Source: Pseudomonas alcaligenes
Lineage (GTDB): Bacteria; Pseudomonadota; Gammaproteobacteria; Pseudomonadales; Pseudomonadaceae
Reading direction: 5' to 3'
NCBI RefSeq assembly: GCF_014490745.1
Contig: NZ_LZEU01000001.1
Span: forward strand, 4,057,501-4,121,500
DNA: 64,000 nucleotides
This document shows, piece after piece, positions 49,676 to 61,400 of this stretch. The notes beneath the pieces were generated by a model, which was given only the letters and a program-made list of their open reading frames with translations, made no database searches and was not told the DNA's origin. A program made the position numbers and the translations under genes. The number at the start of each line of letters is the position of its first letter. Positions within the stretch are counted from its first letter, which is position 1.

Positions 49676-49717
49676 GCCAAAACACAACCGCCCGTCCGCA
49701 TTGCTGCGCACGGGCGG
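49676..49717 (-). terminator. Probable terminator of yqhA-like gene
   Basis: On the minus strand CCGCCCGT and ACGGGCGG enclose a smaller GCGC/GCGG-type stem, followed by TTGTGTTTTGG. The U-run is interrupted, so efficiency is uncertain. Confidence 0.55.
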
Positions 49718-49737
49718 TCGGGAACAGCGGCGGGCGA

Positions 49738-50232
49738 TCAGTGGTCGTGCTTGGTCAGCTTGTCCAGGTAGCCCATGGCGAACGCCGATACGACGAAGGC
49801 CATGTGGATGATCACGTACCACTTCAGGTATTCGGTATCGATGTTCTTGGCATCCATGAACACGCGCAGCAGGTGGATCGAGGAAATCGCCACGATGGAG
49901 GCGGCCACCTTCATTTTCAGCGAGCCGGAGTCCATCTTGCCCAGCCAGCTGAGCTTCTCCTTGCCCTCGTCGATATCCAGCTGGGAGACGAAGTTCTCGT
50001 AGCCGGAGATCATCACCATCACCAGCAGGCCGCCCACCAGGGCCATGTCGATCAGCGACAGCAGCACCAGGATCAGCTCTGCCTCGGCGAGGGCGAAGAT
50101 GTTCGGCAGAATGTGGAAGATCTCCTGGAAGAACTTCAGCGCCAGTGCCAGCAGGCCCAGCGACAGGCCGAAATAGATGGGTGCCAGCAGCCAGCGCGAG
50201 GCGTACATCGCGTTCTCGATAAAGCGTTCCAT
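49738..50232 (-). CDS. yqhA: UPF0114 (YqhA) family membrane protein
   Basis: The 164-residue inner-membrane protein has four hydrophobic segments and the family sequence [42 protein letters not shown] (split), and [15 protein letters not shown]. It ends in a charged KLTKHDH tail. The start MERFIENAM has GGGGAA upstream and matches YqhA. Function unknown. Confidence 0.93.
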   Translation of the reverse strand: MERFIENAMYASRWLLAPIYFGLSLGLLALALKFFQEIFHILPNIFALAEAELILVLLSLIDMALVGGLLVMVMISGYENFVSQLDIDEGKEKLSWLGKMDSGSLKMKVAASIVAISSIHLLRVFMDAKNIDTEYLKWYVIIHMAFVVSAFAMGYLDKLTKHDH

Positions 50233-50311
50233 GGGTTCCCCGTCGGATAAAAAACTGGCCGCGAGTATACCCAGCCAGCCGTCCGGGACAAGCCGACAAA
50301 GCATTGCAGGA

Positions 50312-50336
50312 GTTATCCCCGCCCGCTGTGGATAAC
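50312..50336. repeat. 25-bp near-palindrome with DnaA-box half (copy 1)
   Basis: GTTATCCCCGC begins and TGTGGATAAC ends a 25-base near-palindrome that contains TTATCCACA (a perfect DnaA box) on the minus strand. An almost identical copy is at 50833. The two flank a small hypothetical gene. Confidence 0.75.
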
Positions 50337-50423
50337 CTTGTGGGTAGCGGCGGGAAAGGTGGCTGCAGGCCTGCCCATGCGGTGCGCCGGCAGGATTGGG
50401 CAAAAAGCACCCAACGCCGTGTC

Positions 50424-50765
50424 TCAGCTTTCCGGACGGAACAGATAATTGCCCTGGTGATGGCTGCGCTCGCCATTCAGGCGGCGCAGTTCGGCCTGCA
50501 GGTGCAGACGCCAGATCGGGGCTTCAGCGCAGGGCTGATAGCCCTGCACAGCCAGGCACTGGGCAATCGAATCGAGCACATCCTCGGCCACGAAAGGCCC
50601 GTGGAATGGGCCTTGCGCCTTGATCGCCGAAGGTTGCGCACCGGACATGCCGGCGGCGCAGAGCAGCGTCCACAGGCCGCGCTCGCCTGCCAGCGGGCGG
50701 ATCAGGCATTCGATACGGGTGGTCAGGCCCAGGCACTGACGGGTGAGACAGAGGCTGCGCGGCAT
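50424..50765 (-). CDS. Conserved hypothetical protein
   Basis: This 113-residue protein begins [22 protein letters not shown] and ends [12 protein letters not shown]. It has three Cys in the first 45 residues and no recognised domain. GAGGAA precedes the ATG. The position between the YqhA-like and Lon-like genes corresponds to a hypothetical gene in PAO1 as I recall (PA4575). Its promoter region holds one copy of a DnaA-box palindrome. Confidence 0.65.
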   Translation of the reverse strand: MPRSLCLTRQCLGLTTRIECLIRPLAGERGLWTLLCAAGMSGAQPSAIKAQGPFHGPFVAEDVLDSIAQCLAVQGYQPCAEAPIWRLHLQAELRRLNGERSHHQGNYLFRPES

Positions 50766-50832
50766 AACGGCATTCCTCGCGAGGTCTGGCCTCCAGCCTA
50801 CACCCCGGTATGCCGCTTCGGGAAGCCGCGAA

Positions 50833-50857
50833 GTTATCCCCGCACTCTGTGGATAAC
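50833..50857. repeat. 25-bp near-palindrome with DnaA-box half (copy 2)
   Basis: The same arrangement as at 50312: GTTATCCCCGC ... TGTGGATAAC, differing in three or so central bases. It lies 68 bases upstream of the small hypothetical gene start, in the gap before the Lon-like gene end. Confidence 0.75.
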
Positions 50858-50908
50858 TCTGTGGAGAGATCGTGGGCAAGCACCGCCGAGCGAGGCTAGC
50901 CAGGCCCG

Positions 50909-50943
50909 CCGGACAACTGCTCAGTGACTGACCAGTTGTCCGG
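50909..50943. repeat. Inverted repeat downstream of the Lon-like protease gene
   Basis: CCGGACAACTG and CAGTTGTCCGG are perfect 11-base arms around a 13-base loop, 12 bases after the protease stop. There is no T run, so it may be a rho-independent-like stall, a processing hairpin or a protein-binding site. Confidence 0.6.
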
Positions 50944-50954
50944 TGACGCTCGAC

Positions 50955-53414
50955 CTACTCTTTGGCCGCCTTGGGTACCGGCTTGGCCCGCGGTTTGGCC
51001 GCGGCCTTGGGCTTCTCCACCGGCTTGGCCGGCTCTTCCTCTTCTTCCATGCCCAGCTCGGCGATGCTGCGCAGGCGCTCGACCACCCGCGCGTTGACGC
51101 TGCCCTTGGCGAACTGGCCATCGGCATCCTGCGCCCCGGCCGGCTCGCCGAGCAGCAGGCCGAGGGCCTCGTCGACATGGCGCACGGCGTAGACATGGAA
51201 CTGCCCGGCCCGCGCCGCCTGCAGCACGCGCTCGTCGAGCATCAGGTTGCTGACGTTGGAGTGCGGGATGATCACCCCCTGCTCGCCGGTCAGGCCGCGC
51301 GCCTCGCACAGGCGGAAGAAGCCCTCGATCTTCTCGTTGACCCCGCCGATGGCCTGCACTTCACCGAACTGGTTGATCGAGCCGGTGATGGCGAAGCACT
51401 GCTTGAGCGGCGTGCGCGACAGGGCCGAGATCAGCGTGCAGACCTCGCCCAGCGAGGCGCTGTCGCCGTCGACATAGCCATAGGACTGCTCCAGGGCGAT
51501 GCTCGCGGAAATCTCCAGGGGAAACTCCTGGGCATAGCGGCTACCGAGGAAGCCGGTGAGGATCATCACCCCCTTGGAGTGGATCGGCTGGCCCAGGTTG
51601 ACCTCGCGCTCGATGTCGACGATGCCGCTGCCGCCCGGATAGACGGTGGCAGAGATCCGCGCCGGCATGCCGAAGGCCGAGTCGCCGACTTCCAGCACGG
51701 TGAGGCCGTTGCACTTGCCCACGGCCGAGCCGGCGGTGTCGATGAGGATGATGCCGGCCAGCATGTCGTCGATGATCCGCGCCGAGACCCGCCCGGTGCG
51801 ATCCGACTTGGCCTTGAGGGCGCGCTCGATATGGCCGACGTCGGTGACTTCATCGGCGGCCAGCTGGCGCACGAAGTCGGCCTCGCTGACCAGCTGGAAC
51901 AGATCGCCGATGCGCGCGGAGAGGCGCCCCTGGTGCTCGGCCAGGCGTGCACTGTAGGTGGCCAGGCGCGCCACGGCGGCGGCGGTGAGCGGTGCCAGGC
52001 CCTCCTCCGAGGTGCGCGTCTTGAGCAACTGGGCGAACTGTTCGAGGCTGTCGTCGCCGACGGCAATCTCCTCGTCGAAATCGACCAGCACGCGGAACAT
52101 TTCCTGGAAGTCCGAATCCATGTCCTGCAGCGCATAGTAGAGCTGGCGCGAGCCGATGATGACGACCTTGAGCTGCAGCGGGATCATCTGTGGGGTGAGG
52201 GTCACGGTGGCGATGCGACCGAGATCGCCAAGCGGCGACTCCATCTTCAGCTGGCGCGAATGCAGGGCACGCTTGAGCGCATCCCAGACGAACGGCTCGC
52301 TGAGCAGCTTCTCCGCCTCGACGATCAGGTAGCCACCGTTGGCCCGGTGCAACGCGCCCGGGCGCAGCTGGCGGTAGCTGGTGTAGAGCGCGCCCTGATC
52401 GGTGCTGTACTCGATGCGGCCGAACAGGTTGTCGTAGGTCGGGTGCGGCTCGAACACCACCGGCGCGCCGCTGCCCACCTGATGACCGGCCACCAGGCTG
52501 GGCAGGTACTGCTCCTCGAGCATCTCGCGGCGCTGCATGTCCGGCTTGTCTTCAGCCAGCTGCTCGAACACCGTCTTCAGCAGGTTGACCTGCACCGCCT
52601 GCAGGTAGGCGCAGACTCCGGCGTTTTCCGCGTATTTCTCCGACAGTGGCGCCAGCAGCGGCTGCAGGGCCAGGCCGATGGTCTCCTCGTTGAGCTGGCG
52701 CAGCTGGTTGCTCAGCTCGCGCTTCCACTGCGGCAAGCCGCTCAGCTCCTCGTTGAGGCGCTCCTCCAGGTCGGAGATATCGGCGTGGAAGCGCTCGCGC
52801 TCGGCTTCCGGCAACTGGGCGAAGTCGGCCTCGTCGAGGGCCTTGCCGTCCTTCATCGGGGTGAAGGCAATGTTGCTGCTGTCGCGGTAGAGGGCGACGT
52901 CCTTCTCCAGGGCCAGGCGCTCGATCACATCCAGGGCCTTGTCGTAGCGCTGGTTGAACACCCGGTCGATGGCGCTTTTCTTCTGCTGGTAGGTCGGCGT
53001 CTCGAACACGGCCGGGAAGGTCGACAGCAGGTTGTCCACCAGGTGGCCGAGATCGGCAGTGAACTCGCTGGCGCTGCTGGCGGCCAACTCCAGCGCACGC
53101 GGCTCGCGCGGCTCGTCGAAATTGTTGACGTAGACCCGGTCGAGCGGGGTGGCCTGGCGCTTGGCCTCGGCCTTGAGGTAGCGCTGCACGAAGGAGAAGC
53201 GGCCGGTACCCGGCTCGCCCATCACATACACGTTGTAACCGGGGCGCGGCATCGCCACGCCAAACTGCAGAGCCTCTACCGCGCGCTCCTGGCCGAGCAC
53301 GCCGCGGAACGGCTCCAGATCGTCGGTGGTGATGAAATTGAACTGGTCAGGGGCGCAGGGGCGGGTCAGGGCAGTGGGAGCGAGGCGCAGATTGGCAGCA
53401 AAGGATTCGGGCAT
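50955..53414 (-). CDS. Lon-like ATP-dependent protease (AAA_32 + S16)
   Basis: The 819-residue protein has an AAA+ part with a Lon-like P-loop in which Lys is Arg (MGEPGTGRFSFVQRYL) and a C-terminal S16 protease domain with catalytic Ser (DGDSASLGEV, near 655) and Lys (GGVNEKIEGF, near 695). It matches the Lon-related LonP-type protein of Pseudomonas rather than classical Lon. The last 40 residues are Lys, Pro and Ala repeats (KPVEKPKAAAKPRAKPVPK), a basic tail that may bind nucleic acid or substrates. Confidence 0.9.
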   Translation of the reverse strand: MPESFAANLRLAPTALTRPCAPDQFNFITTDDLEPFRGVLGQERAVEALQFGVAMPRPGYNVYVMGEPGTGRFSFVQRYLKAEAKRQATPLDRVYVNNFDEPREPRALELAASSASEFTADLGHLVDNLLSTFPAVFETPTYQQKKSAIDRVFNQRYDKALDVIERLALEKDVALYRDSSNIAFTPMKDGKALDEADFAQLPEAERERFHADISDLEERLNEELSGLPQWKRELSNQLRQLNEETIGLALQPLLAPLSEKYAENAGVCAYLQAVQVNLLKTVFEQLAEDKPDMQRREMLEEQYLPSLVAGHQVGSGAPVVFEPHPTYDNLFGRIEYSTDQGALYTSYRQLRPGALHRANGGYLIVEAEKLLSEPFVWDALKRALHSRQLKMESPLGDLGRIATVTLTPQMIPLQLKVVIIGSRQLYYALQDMDSDFQEMFRVLVDFDEEIAVGDDSLEQFAQLLKTRTSEEGLAPLTAAAVARLATYSARLAEHQGRLSARIGDLFQLVSEADFVRQLAADEVTDVGHIERALKAKSDRTGRVSARIIDDMLAGIILIDTAGSAVGKCNGLTVLEVGDSAFGMPARISATVYPGGSGIVDIEREVNLGQPIHSKGVMILTGFLGSRYAQEFPLEISASIALEQSYGYVDGDSASLGEVCTLISALSRTPLKQCFAITGSINQFGEVQAIGGVNEKIEGFFRLCEARGLTGEQGVIIPHSNVSNLMLDERVLQAARAGQFHVYAVRHVDEALGLLLGEPAGAQDADGQFAKGSVNARVVERLRSIAELGMEEEEEPAKPVEKPKAAAKPRAKPVPKAAKE

Positions 53415-53493
53415 CGGAAGTCCTTATCGGGCGGTACAGCACCGCAGAAAGTCGACCTCATTCTTGCGCCGCCTCGCGACCACTGGCAAGGCG

Positions 53494-53820
53494 TCAGCTC
53501 GCTGTTTTATCCGCGCAGGCCAGACAGAATTCGGCCGCCGGCAGCACCGCCAGGCGCGCCGGGCTGATCGGCTCGCCGCAACGCTGGCATTCGCCATAAC
53601 TGCCCTCGGCCAGGCGCAGGCGAGCCAGGCCGACCTGACGCAGGCCGGCTTCGGCCTCGGCCAGCAAGGCCTCGAGCACTTCGTCGTTCTGCCGCTCCTG
53701 GGCCTGCTCAGCGAAATCCGCCTGGTGCGGCAGGCCCAGATCGCGGCGAATCGAACTGGCGCGCTTGCTGTACTCGGCGAACAGCTGATCCAGCGCAGCA
53801 TGCGGGTCAAAGGAGGTCAT
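53494..53820 (-). CDS. DksA/TraR family C4 zinc-finger protein
   Basis: The 108-residue protein has a helical coiled region (ALDQLFAEYSKRASSIRRDL) and a four-Cys zinc finger at C78-x-x-C81 and C99-x-x-C102 (CQRCGEPI, FCLAC). It is shorter than DksA, in the size class of the TraR-like DksA paralogues. It lies upstream of the Lon-like gene on the same strand and may modulate RNA polymerase. Confidence 0.85.
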   Translation of the reverse strand: MTSFDPHAALDQLFAEYSKRASSIRRDLGLPHQADFAEQAQERQNDEVLEALLAEAEAGLRQVGLARLRLAEGSYGECQRCGEPISPARLAVLPAAEFCLACADKTAS

Positions 53821-53976
53821 GGCGCAGCTCCATACGGGTTTCTTTCAGTGTGGCCCGATCTGCGCCGCTTGCACTGCCCCTGATCAAGCTTGCGCAAATG
53901 CCTCACCTGGCCTTGCTTGACAGCCTCGCCAAGGCTGCGGAAAGCTCGGCCATCGCATCGCCAGAAGGCGCCGCCC

Positions 53977-55830
53977 TTGAAACGGATCTTCCCGGCCCTG
54001 GCCCTGAGCCTCGCCCTGCCCTTGCAGGCGGCGCCCCTGCCGCCGGCCGAGCGCCTGCAGGAGCTGGCCAACACGCCTTACTGGCTCGCCCTCGGCCACT
54101 ACGAACGCGGCAAGCTGGGCGGCTGGCGCAGCTACGTCGACGACCCGGCCTTCTTCTTCGCCGCCCAGGGCGACAGCGACCCGCAGGCCGAGCTGAGCGC
54201 CACCCTGCAGGCGCTGTACCAGCCCGTCAGCCTCGGCGAGCGCCACCCGCAATGCGTATTCCCGGCGCGCACCCGCTGGCTGCGCGCACAGCTGCAACTG
54301 AACGACCTGCCACAACCGGCCTGCAGCGAATACCGTGCCTGGTTCGCCGACATCCAGCCGCACAGCGCCGTGCTGGTGTTCCCCGCCGCCTACCTGAACA
54401 GCCCCTCGTCGATGTTCGGCCACACCCTGCTGCGCATCGACCAGGCCGACGTCGACAGCAACCGCACCGCCCTGCTCAGCTACGCGCTGAACTTCGGTGC
54501 CTACGTCGAGGGCATGGACAACAGCATTCTGTATGCCTGGAAAGGCCTGATGGGCGGCTATCCCGGGCTGTTCGCCCTGGTGCCCTACCGCGACAAGCTG
54601 GCCGAGTACCGCAGCCTGGAAAACCGCGACCTGTGGGAGTACCGGCTGAACCTAACGCCAGCGGAAACCGCGCGCATGGTCGAGCATGTCTGGGAGCTCA
54701 AGCAGATCCGCTTCGACTACTACTTCTTCGACGAGAACTGCTCCTACCGCCTGCTCGAACTGCTGCAGATTGCCCGCCCCGGCCTCGACCTGACCAGCCA
54801 GTTCCCCCTCACCGCCATTCCCACCGACACCCTGCGTGCGGTGCAGCAGGCCGGCCTGGTCGAACGCATCGACTACCGCCCCTCGCGTGAGCGCGAGCTG
54901 CTCGGTCGCGCCGCCGACCTGGACAGCGCCGAACAGGACTGGGTACTGCGCCTGGCCGAGGACGAGAATCAGCTCACCAGTACCGACTTCCTCGCCCTGC
55001 CCGCACCGCGCCAGGCGCTGATCCAGGACGCCAGCTACCGCCTGCTGCGCTACCGCTCCAGCGGCCAGCAGCGCGACCCGGCCGAAGCCAAGCGCAGCTT
55101 CGCGCTGCTGCGGGCGATCAACCAGAATCCGCCGCCACAACTGGATATCGCCCGCCCCGATCTGCCACAGGACGGCCACCAGTCGCGCACCTGGCAGCTT
55201 GGCGCCGGCAGCCGCGAGGATCGCGCCTTCGCCGAATACGGCCTGCGCATGGCCTATCACGACCTCAATGACAACGCGGCGGGCTTCCCCCTCGGCGCGC
55301 AGATCGAGATCCTCCAGCTCAAGCTGCGCCAGTACGAGGGCAACCACTGGCAACTGCAGCAACTGGATCTGGCCAACATTCGCTCGCTGACACCCCGCGG
55401 CCAGCTGCTCAAGCCCTGGTCCTGGCAGGTCGGCGGCGGCCTGCAGCGAGTGCCCGGCGCGGGTGACGAGGAAACCCTGGTCAGCCACTTCAACGGCGGC
55501 GCCGGCGGCACCTGGCAGCTCGGCACCGATACCCTCGGCTACGCCCTGGCCACCGCACGCCTGGAGCACCATGAGGACTTCGCCCCCTTCATCGCCCCGG
55601 CGCTGGGCTTCGACAGCGGCCTGCTATGGCACAACGCCCTGGGCAACCTGAGCCTGGAGGCCAAGGGCGACTACTTCCACCAGGGCGAAGTGCGCCGTAG
55701 CCTGGCGCTGACCCAGCAGTGGGAGCTGTCAACCAACCTCGGCCTGCGCCTGGCCGCCCAGCGCCAGTTCAGCCAGCTGGCCAGCCCGCAGAACGAGGTG
55801 ATGCTGGAGCTGAAGTGGTATCACTACTGA
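53977..55830 (+). CDS. DUF4105 (Lnb-type N-terminal) secreted protein
   Basis: The 617-residue protein has a signal peptide (KRIFPALALSLALPLQA) and the DUF4105 region (VFPAAYLNSPSSMFGHTLLRID, YAWKGLMGGYPGLFALVPYRDKL in parts, FFDENCSYRLLELL), which holds NCS and HTLLR motifs resembling a catalytic Cys/His protease or hydrolase fold. The C-terminal half is beta-rich and ends in WYHY like an outer-membrane barrel. The start is TTG with AGAAGG upstream; the first ATG would place a non-signal sequence before the hydrophobic core. Confidence 0.8.
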   Translation: MKRIFPALALSLALPLQAAPLPPAERLQELANTPYWLALGHYERGKLGGWRSYVDDPAFFFAAQGDSDPQAELSATLQALYQPVSLGERHPQCVFPARTRWLRAQLQLNDLPQPACSEYRAWFADIQPHSAVLVFPAAYLNSPSSMFGHTLLRIDQADVDSNRTALLSYALNFGAYVEGMDNSILYAWKGLMGGYPGLFALVPYRDKLAEYRSLENRDLWEYRLNLTPAETARMVEHVWELKQIRFDYYFFDENCSYRLLELLQIARPGLDLTSQFPLTAIPTDTLRAVQQAGLVERIDYRPSRERELLGRAADLDSAEQDWVLRLAEDENQLTSTDFLALPAPRQALIQDASYRLLRYRSSGQQRDPAEAKRSFALLRAINQNPPPQLDIARPDLPQDGHQSRTWQLGAGSREDRAFAEYGLRMAYHDLNDNAAGFPLGAQIEILQLKLRQYEGNHWQLQQLDLANIRSLTPRGQLLKPWSWQVGGGLQRVPGAGDEETLVSHFNGGAGGTWQLGTDTLGYALATARLEHHEDFAPFIAPALGFDSGLLWHNALGNLSLEAKGDYFHQGEVRRSLALTQQWELSTNLGLRLAAQRQFSQLASPQNEVMLELKWYHY

Positions 55831-55928
55831 ACGCCTGCCGATGCGTCACCTTTTCCTCACCCGCTTTTGACGAATTGCTCACAGGTCGCGGAGCAGGCTG
55901 ACAGCCTTACCGTCACGCTGCCCCGACC

Positions 55929-56285
55929 ATGTCACGCCCCATCGCCCTGCTCTGCCTCCTGCTGCTCTGCGGCTGCCAGTCGACCCGCGAGCAGCTGCTC
56001 GCCCAGGGTTACCCGCCGGCCTTCGCCGATGGTTTCCAGGATGGTTGCAGCAGCGGACGCGAGGCCGCAGGTGCAGGCAGCGAGGGTTTTCGCAAGGCGG
56101 TGGCGCGCTATCTCGACGAGCGTCTGTACGCCAGCGGCTGGGACGACGGCTTCGAGCAGTGCAAGCAGCAGGCACTGAGCGCCGAACGCCAGCGCTACGA
56201 GGATGAGCGTTACGACGACGCCGATGACGACTGGCAGCGCAGCAAGGATCGCGCCCTGGGTCAGGCCCTGCAGGGCACACACTGA
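55929..56285 (+). CDS. Small lipoprotein
   Basis: The 118-residue protein has lipobox LLLCGC (MSRPIALLCLLLLCGC, Cys16 lipidated), then QSTREQLLAQGYPPAFADGFQDGCSSG, two further cysteines, and an acidic, charged C terminus (YEDERYDDADDDWQRSKDR). GYPPAFADGFQDGC and the repeated GWDDGFEQCKQQ segment suggest two DGF-type repeats. Function unknown. A terminator follows. Confidence 0.8.
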   Translation: MSRPIALLCLLLLCGCQSTREQLLAQGYPPAFADGFQDGCSSGREAAGAGSEGFRKAVARYLDERLYASGWDDGFEQCKQQALSAERQRYEDERYDDADDDWQRSKDRALGQALQGTH

Positions 56286-56298
56286 CGGCGCAGAAACG

Positions 56299-56326
56299 AA
56301 AACGGGGCCCGCAGGCCCCGTTTTCT
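56299..56326 (+). terminator. Rho-independent terminator of the lipoprotein gene
   Basis: GAAAACGGGGCC and GGCCCCGTTTTC with loop CGCA, directly after the lipoprotein stop. The symmetry allows use from both strands. Confidence 0.85.
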
Positions 56327-56340
56327 GTTGCAGCAAGCGT

Positions 56341-56476
56341 CTAGCGCTTGCTTACGATCTGGCGAGCTAGCGCCAGGCTAGGCGGGAAAGGGCCGAGGGC
56401 GCGGAGTTTACACCCGCTAAATGAGCACCCGATGCCCGTTCCCAACAACGCATGGCCGACGCGCAGCAGATCGTAG
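56341..56476. repeat. Candidate dispersed intergenic element
   Basis: The gap between two convergent genes contains CTGGCG/CGCCAG around AGCTAG, then GAGGGCGCGGAGTTTAC and TAAATGAGCACCCGATGCCC. I recall similar strings in other Pseudomonas intergenic regions, so this may be a dispersed repeat. It has no clear coding sequence. Confidence 0.3.
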
Positions 56477-58144
<1,668 letters not shown>

Positions 58145-58370
58145 GGATGACCTTGGTTCTGCGTATTGAAATAGATAGGGTGCGGCGGCCTCGCCGGCCG
58201 AGCGGCGGCGATGGCATTGCCGGGCGAATGAGCATGATAGCCCCCTGTGCCCGCGCGCGTGCGGCAAAGCTACCGGAATGCGCCGGACGGGGCAAACGAC
58301 GCTGGTCGGCGAAGATGGCAGCGTGATAGCACTTTGCCTCGCTTCAAGGCATGCTAGCCGACCTTGATCG

Positions 58371-58394
58371 CCTGACTTACAGTCCAGAGTCAGG
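58371..58394 (+). promoter_or_regulatory. Inverted repeat upstream of morA
   Basis: CCTGACT and AGTCAGG are 7-base arms around a 10-base spacer, 26 bases before the GTG start. It could be an operator or a leader hairpin. Confidence 0.35.
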
Positions 58395-58419
58395 CAGTAG
58401 TATCAGCAGGATTCCTCGC

Positions 58420-61400
58420 GTGTCCAAATCCCGCCCTTCCCGCGTGCCTCGTCAGCCGAGCGACCCGTTCAGCAGCCCCCTGCGCGGCTCGCTGAAGGGC
58501 GCCCTCGGCCTGCTGGTCGGGCTGATGCTGGGCCTGCTGCTGTGGCAGCTGCAGCAGGAGTACCACAGCCGCGAGGAAAGCCAGCGCCAGCTCAGCCTGG
58601 CCTACAGCAGCCAGCTGGCCAGCCATCTCGAGCTGTCCCTCAAGCTCAAGGCCGATGCCGGCCAGGCCTACCTGCACCAGGCAGCTCCGCAGGCACTGCC
58701 GCCAGCCAGCTGGCCAGCCCTGCTGGACGGCCTGCGCGGCATCTACCCGGCCCTGCACAGCCTGGCCTGGTTCGACGCCCAGGGCCGCATCCTCGCCGAC
58801 AGCGCACCGGATGCCGCCGACCAGGCGCTGATCGACGAACTGATCGCCAGTCGTCCTAGCGCCTATCACTTCACCTACGGCCCGCGCGAGCAGGGCCTGA
58901 TCTACCTGCTGCTGCCCGCTGGTGCCCAGCCCAGCGGTGGCTGGCTGGTGCGCCTGCAGCGCAGTGCGCTGAGCAACTGGCTGCCCACCGCCAGCAGCGA
59001 CACCCCATGGCTGCTGCTGGATCAACGCAGCGGCCAGGTGCTGCTGCAGCAGCCGCTCGCCCAAGGCGGCACACCACTCAGCGACGCCGCCCTGCGCGGG
59101 CAGAGCATCCAGCAGCTGGCCCTGCGCGGCAGCGACTGGCAGATCCACGGCCTGTACGACGCCACTGCCCTGCACGCCAAGCTGCTGCCGCTACAGGCCG
59201 GCAAGCTGCTGCTGTTCATCCTCTGCGCCGCCCTGGCCCTGCTCGCCCTGTTCAGCCTGCTGCGCGAGCAGCGCAGCCTGCGCGCCTACCACGCGCTGTC
59301 GCGACGCTCGCTGGAAGACGCCATCGGCGCCCTCGGGGCGATCGACGAGCGGGTACTGGTGACCCAGCCCGACGGCCATATCAGCTACCTCAATCCGAGC
59401 GCCGAGCAGATGTTCGGCCTCGACCGCACCGACGCCAGCCAGATGCACCTGCTGGAGCTGCTGCCGGCCCTGGCGCCCTGGCTGGCCAATACCTTCCATG
59501 AGCAGAGCGAGCCGATCGAGATCCTCCAGGACGGCAGCAAGCGCCTGTTCAACGTCACCTGCCACGCGCTCTACACCGACAACGCCGAGCCCAGTCGGGC
59601 CTGGGTGCTGCGCGATGTCACCGAGCAGCAGCAGGCGCTGCGCGTAGTGCAGGACACCCGGCGGCGCTACCAGGACATCTTCGAGGGCAGCGGCATCGCC
59701 CTCTGCGTACTGGATCTGGTCGCCCTGCGCGAGCTGCTCGATGCTGAGGGCCTGCACAGCAGCGCGCAACTGAGCGACTGGCTGGCGGTGGCGCCGGAGC
59801 GCCACCAGCAGATCCTGCGGCTGATCCAGATCAGCGAAGTGAACAAGGTGGCCACCCAGCTGCTCGGCGTCGAAACGCCCGAGCAGGTCTGGCACTACCT
59901 GATCGGCTTCAGCCCGCTGCGCCCCGGTGGCGCGCGCTTCAGCCTGGTCAGCGCGCTGCTCGACGGCGACGAACACATGATGGTGGAAACCCACCTGCGC
60001 ACGCCCCAGGGCCACGAGCGCTACCTGTGGCTGACCCTGCAGCTGCCGCAGCAGCACGAGGAGCTGCACGCGGTGACCCTGAGCGTGCACGACATCACCA
60101 GCCGCAAGCGCGTCGAGCTGTCGCTGGTGGAGCGCGAGCGCTTCTGGTCGGATGTGGTGCGCGCGGTGCCCGACACCCTCTACGTGCACGACATGAGCAA
60201 CCAGCGCGTGCTGTTCAGCAACAACCGCCTGGGCCCCGATCTCGGCTACAGCAAGGAAGAGCTCAAGCAGCTGGGCGACAAGCTGTGGGAAAAGATCCTG
60301 CATCCCGACGATGTCGAGCTGTACCAGCGCGTGCGCAACCTGCAGAAAGTGGTGGGCAACAAGCAGACCCTGCATTGCCAGCTGCGCTGGCGCCATCGCG
60401 ACGGCAGCTGGCACTGGTTCGACATCCGCGAGCACGCCCTCAGCCGCGACGCGCTGGGCCGGGTCAGCCGCCTGATCGGGGTGGCCAAGGACATCACCCC
60501 GGAGATCACCTCCAAGGCCAGCCTCAGCGAAAGCGAACGGCGCTACCGCCTGCTGGCGGAAAGCATCAGCGACGTGATCGTTTCCACCAACAGCAGCCTG
60601 CAGCTCAACTACGTCAGCCCCTCGGCCCAGGCGTTCTTCGGCTACAGCCCGGAATGGGTGCTGCAGAACGGCCTGCTCAGCACCGTGACCAGCGCCCGCC
60701 AGCTGGCCAATCTGGAAAGCCTGCTCAACGAGGCCCGCGCCGCCCTCGGCAACTACGAGCTGCTGAGCAGCCTGCAAGCGCGTCTGACCGGCAAGGTGTT
60801 CATCTTCGACTGCCTGCGCGCCGACGGCCGCAAGATCACCGTGGAAATGCGCATGATGCTGATGTGGGACGAGCAGAGCCGCTTCGAAGGCGTGCTCGGC
60901 ATCGGCCGCGACATCAGCCAGCAGCGCCGCGCCGAGCGCGACCTGCGCATGGCCGCCACGGTATTCGAGCACTCCACGGCGGCGATCATGGTCACCGACC
61001 CGGCCGGCTACATCGTGCAGACCAACAAGACGTTCCAGCGCATTACCGGCTATGCCTCGGAAGCCGTGCTCGACCAGCTGCCGGCCATGCTCACCGCCGA
61101 CCGCCAGCAGGCCGGCCACCTCAACTTCATCCTCGCCCAGCTCAACCAGCACGGCATCTGGGAAGGCGAGCTGTGGCTCAAGCGCCACAACGGCGAGCAG
61201 TACCCGGCCTGGGTCGGCATCACCGCGGTACAGGACGACGACGGCGACCTGGTCAGCTACGTGTGCTTCTTCAACGACATCAGCGAGCGCAAGGCCAGCG
61301 AACAGCGCATCCACCGCCTGGCCTACTACGACGCCCTGACCCTGTTGCCCAACCGCACCCTGTTCCAGGATCGCCTGCACACCGCCCTGCAGCATGCCGA

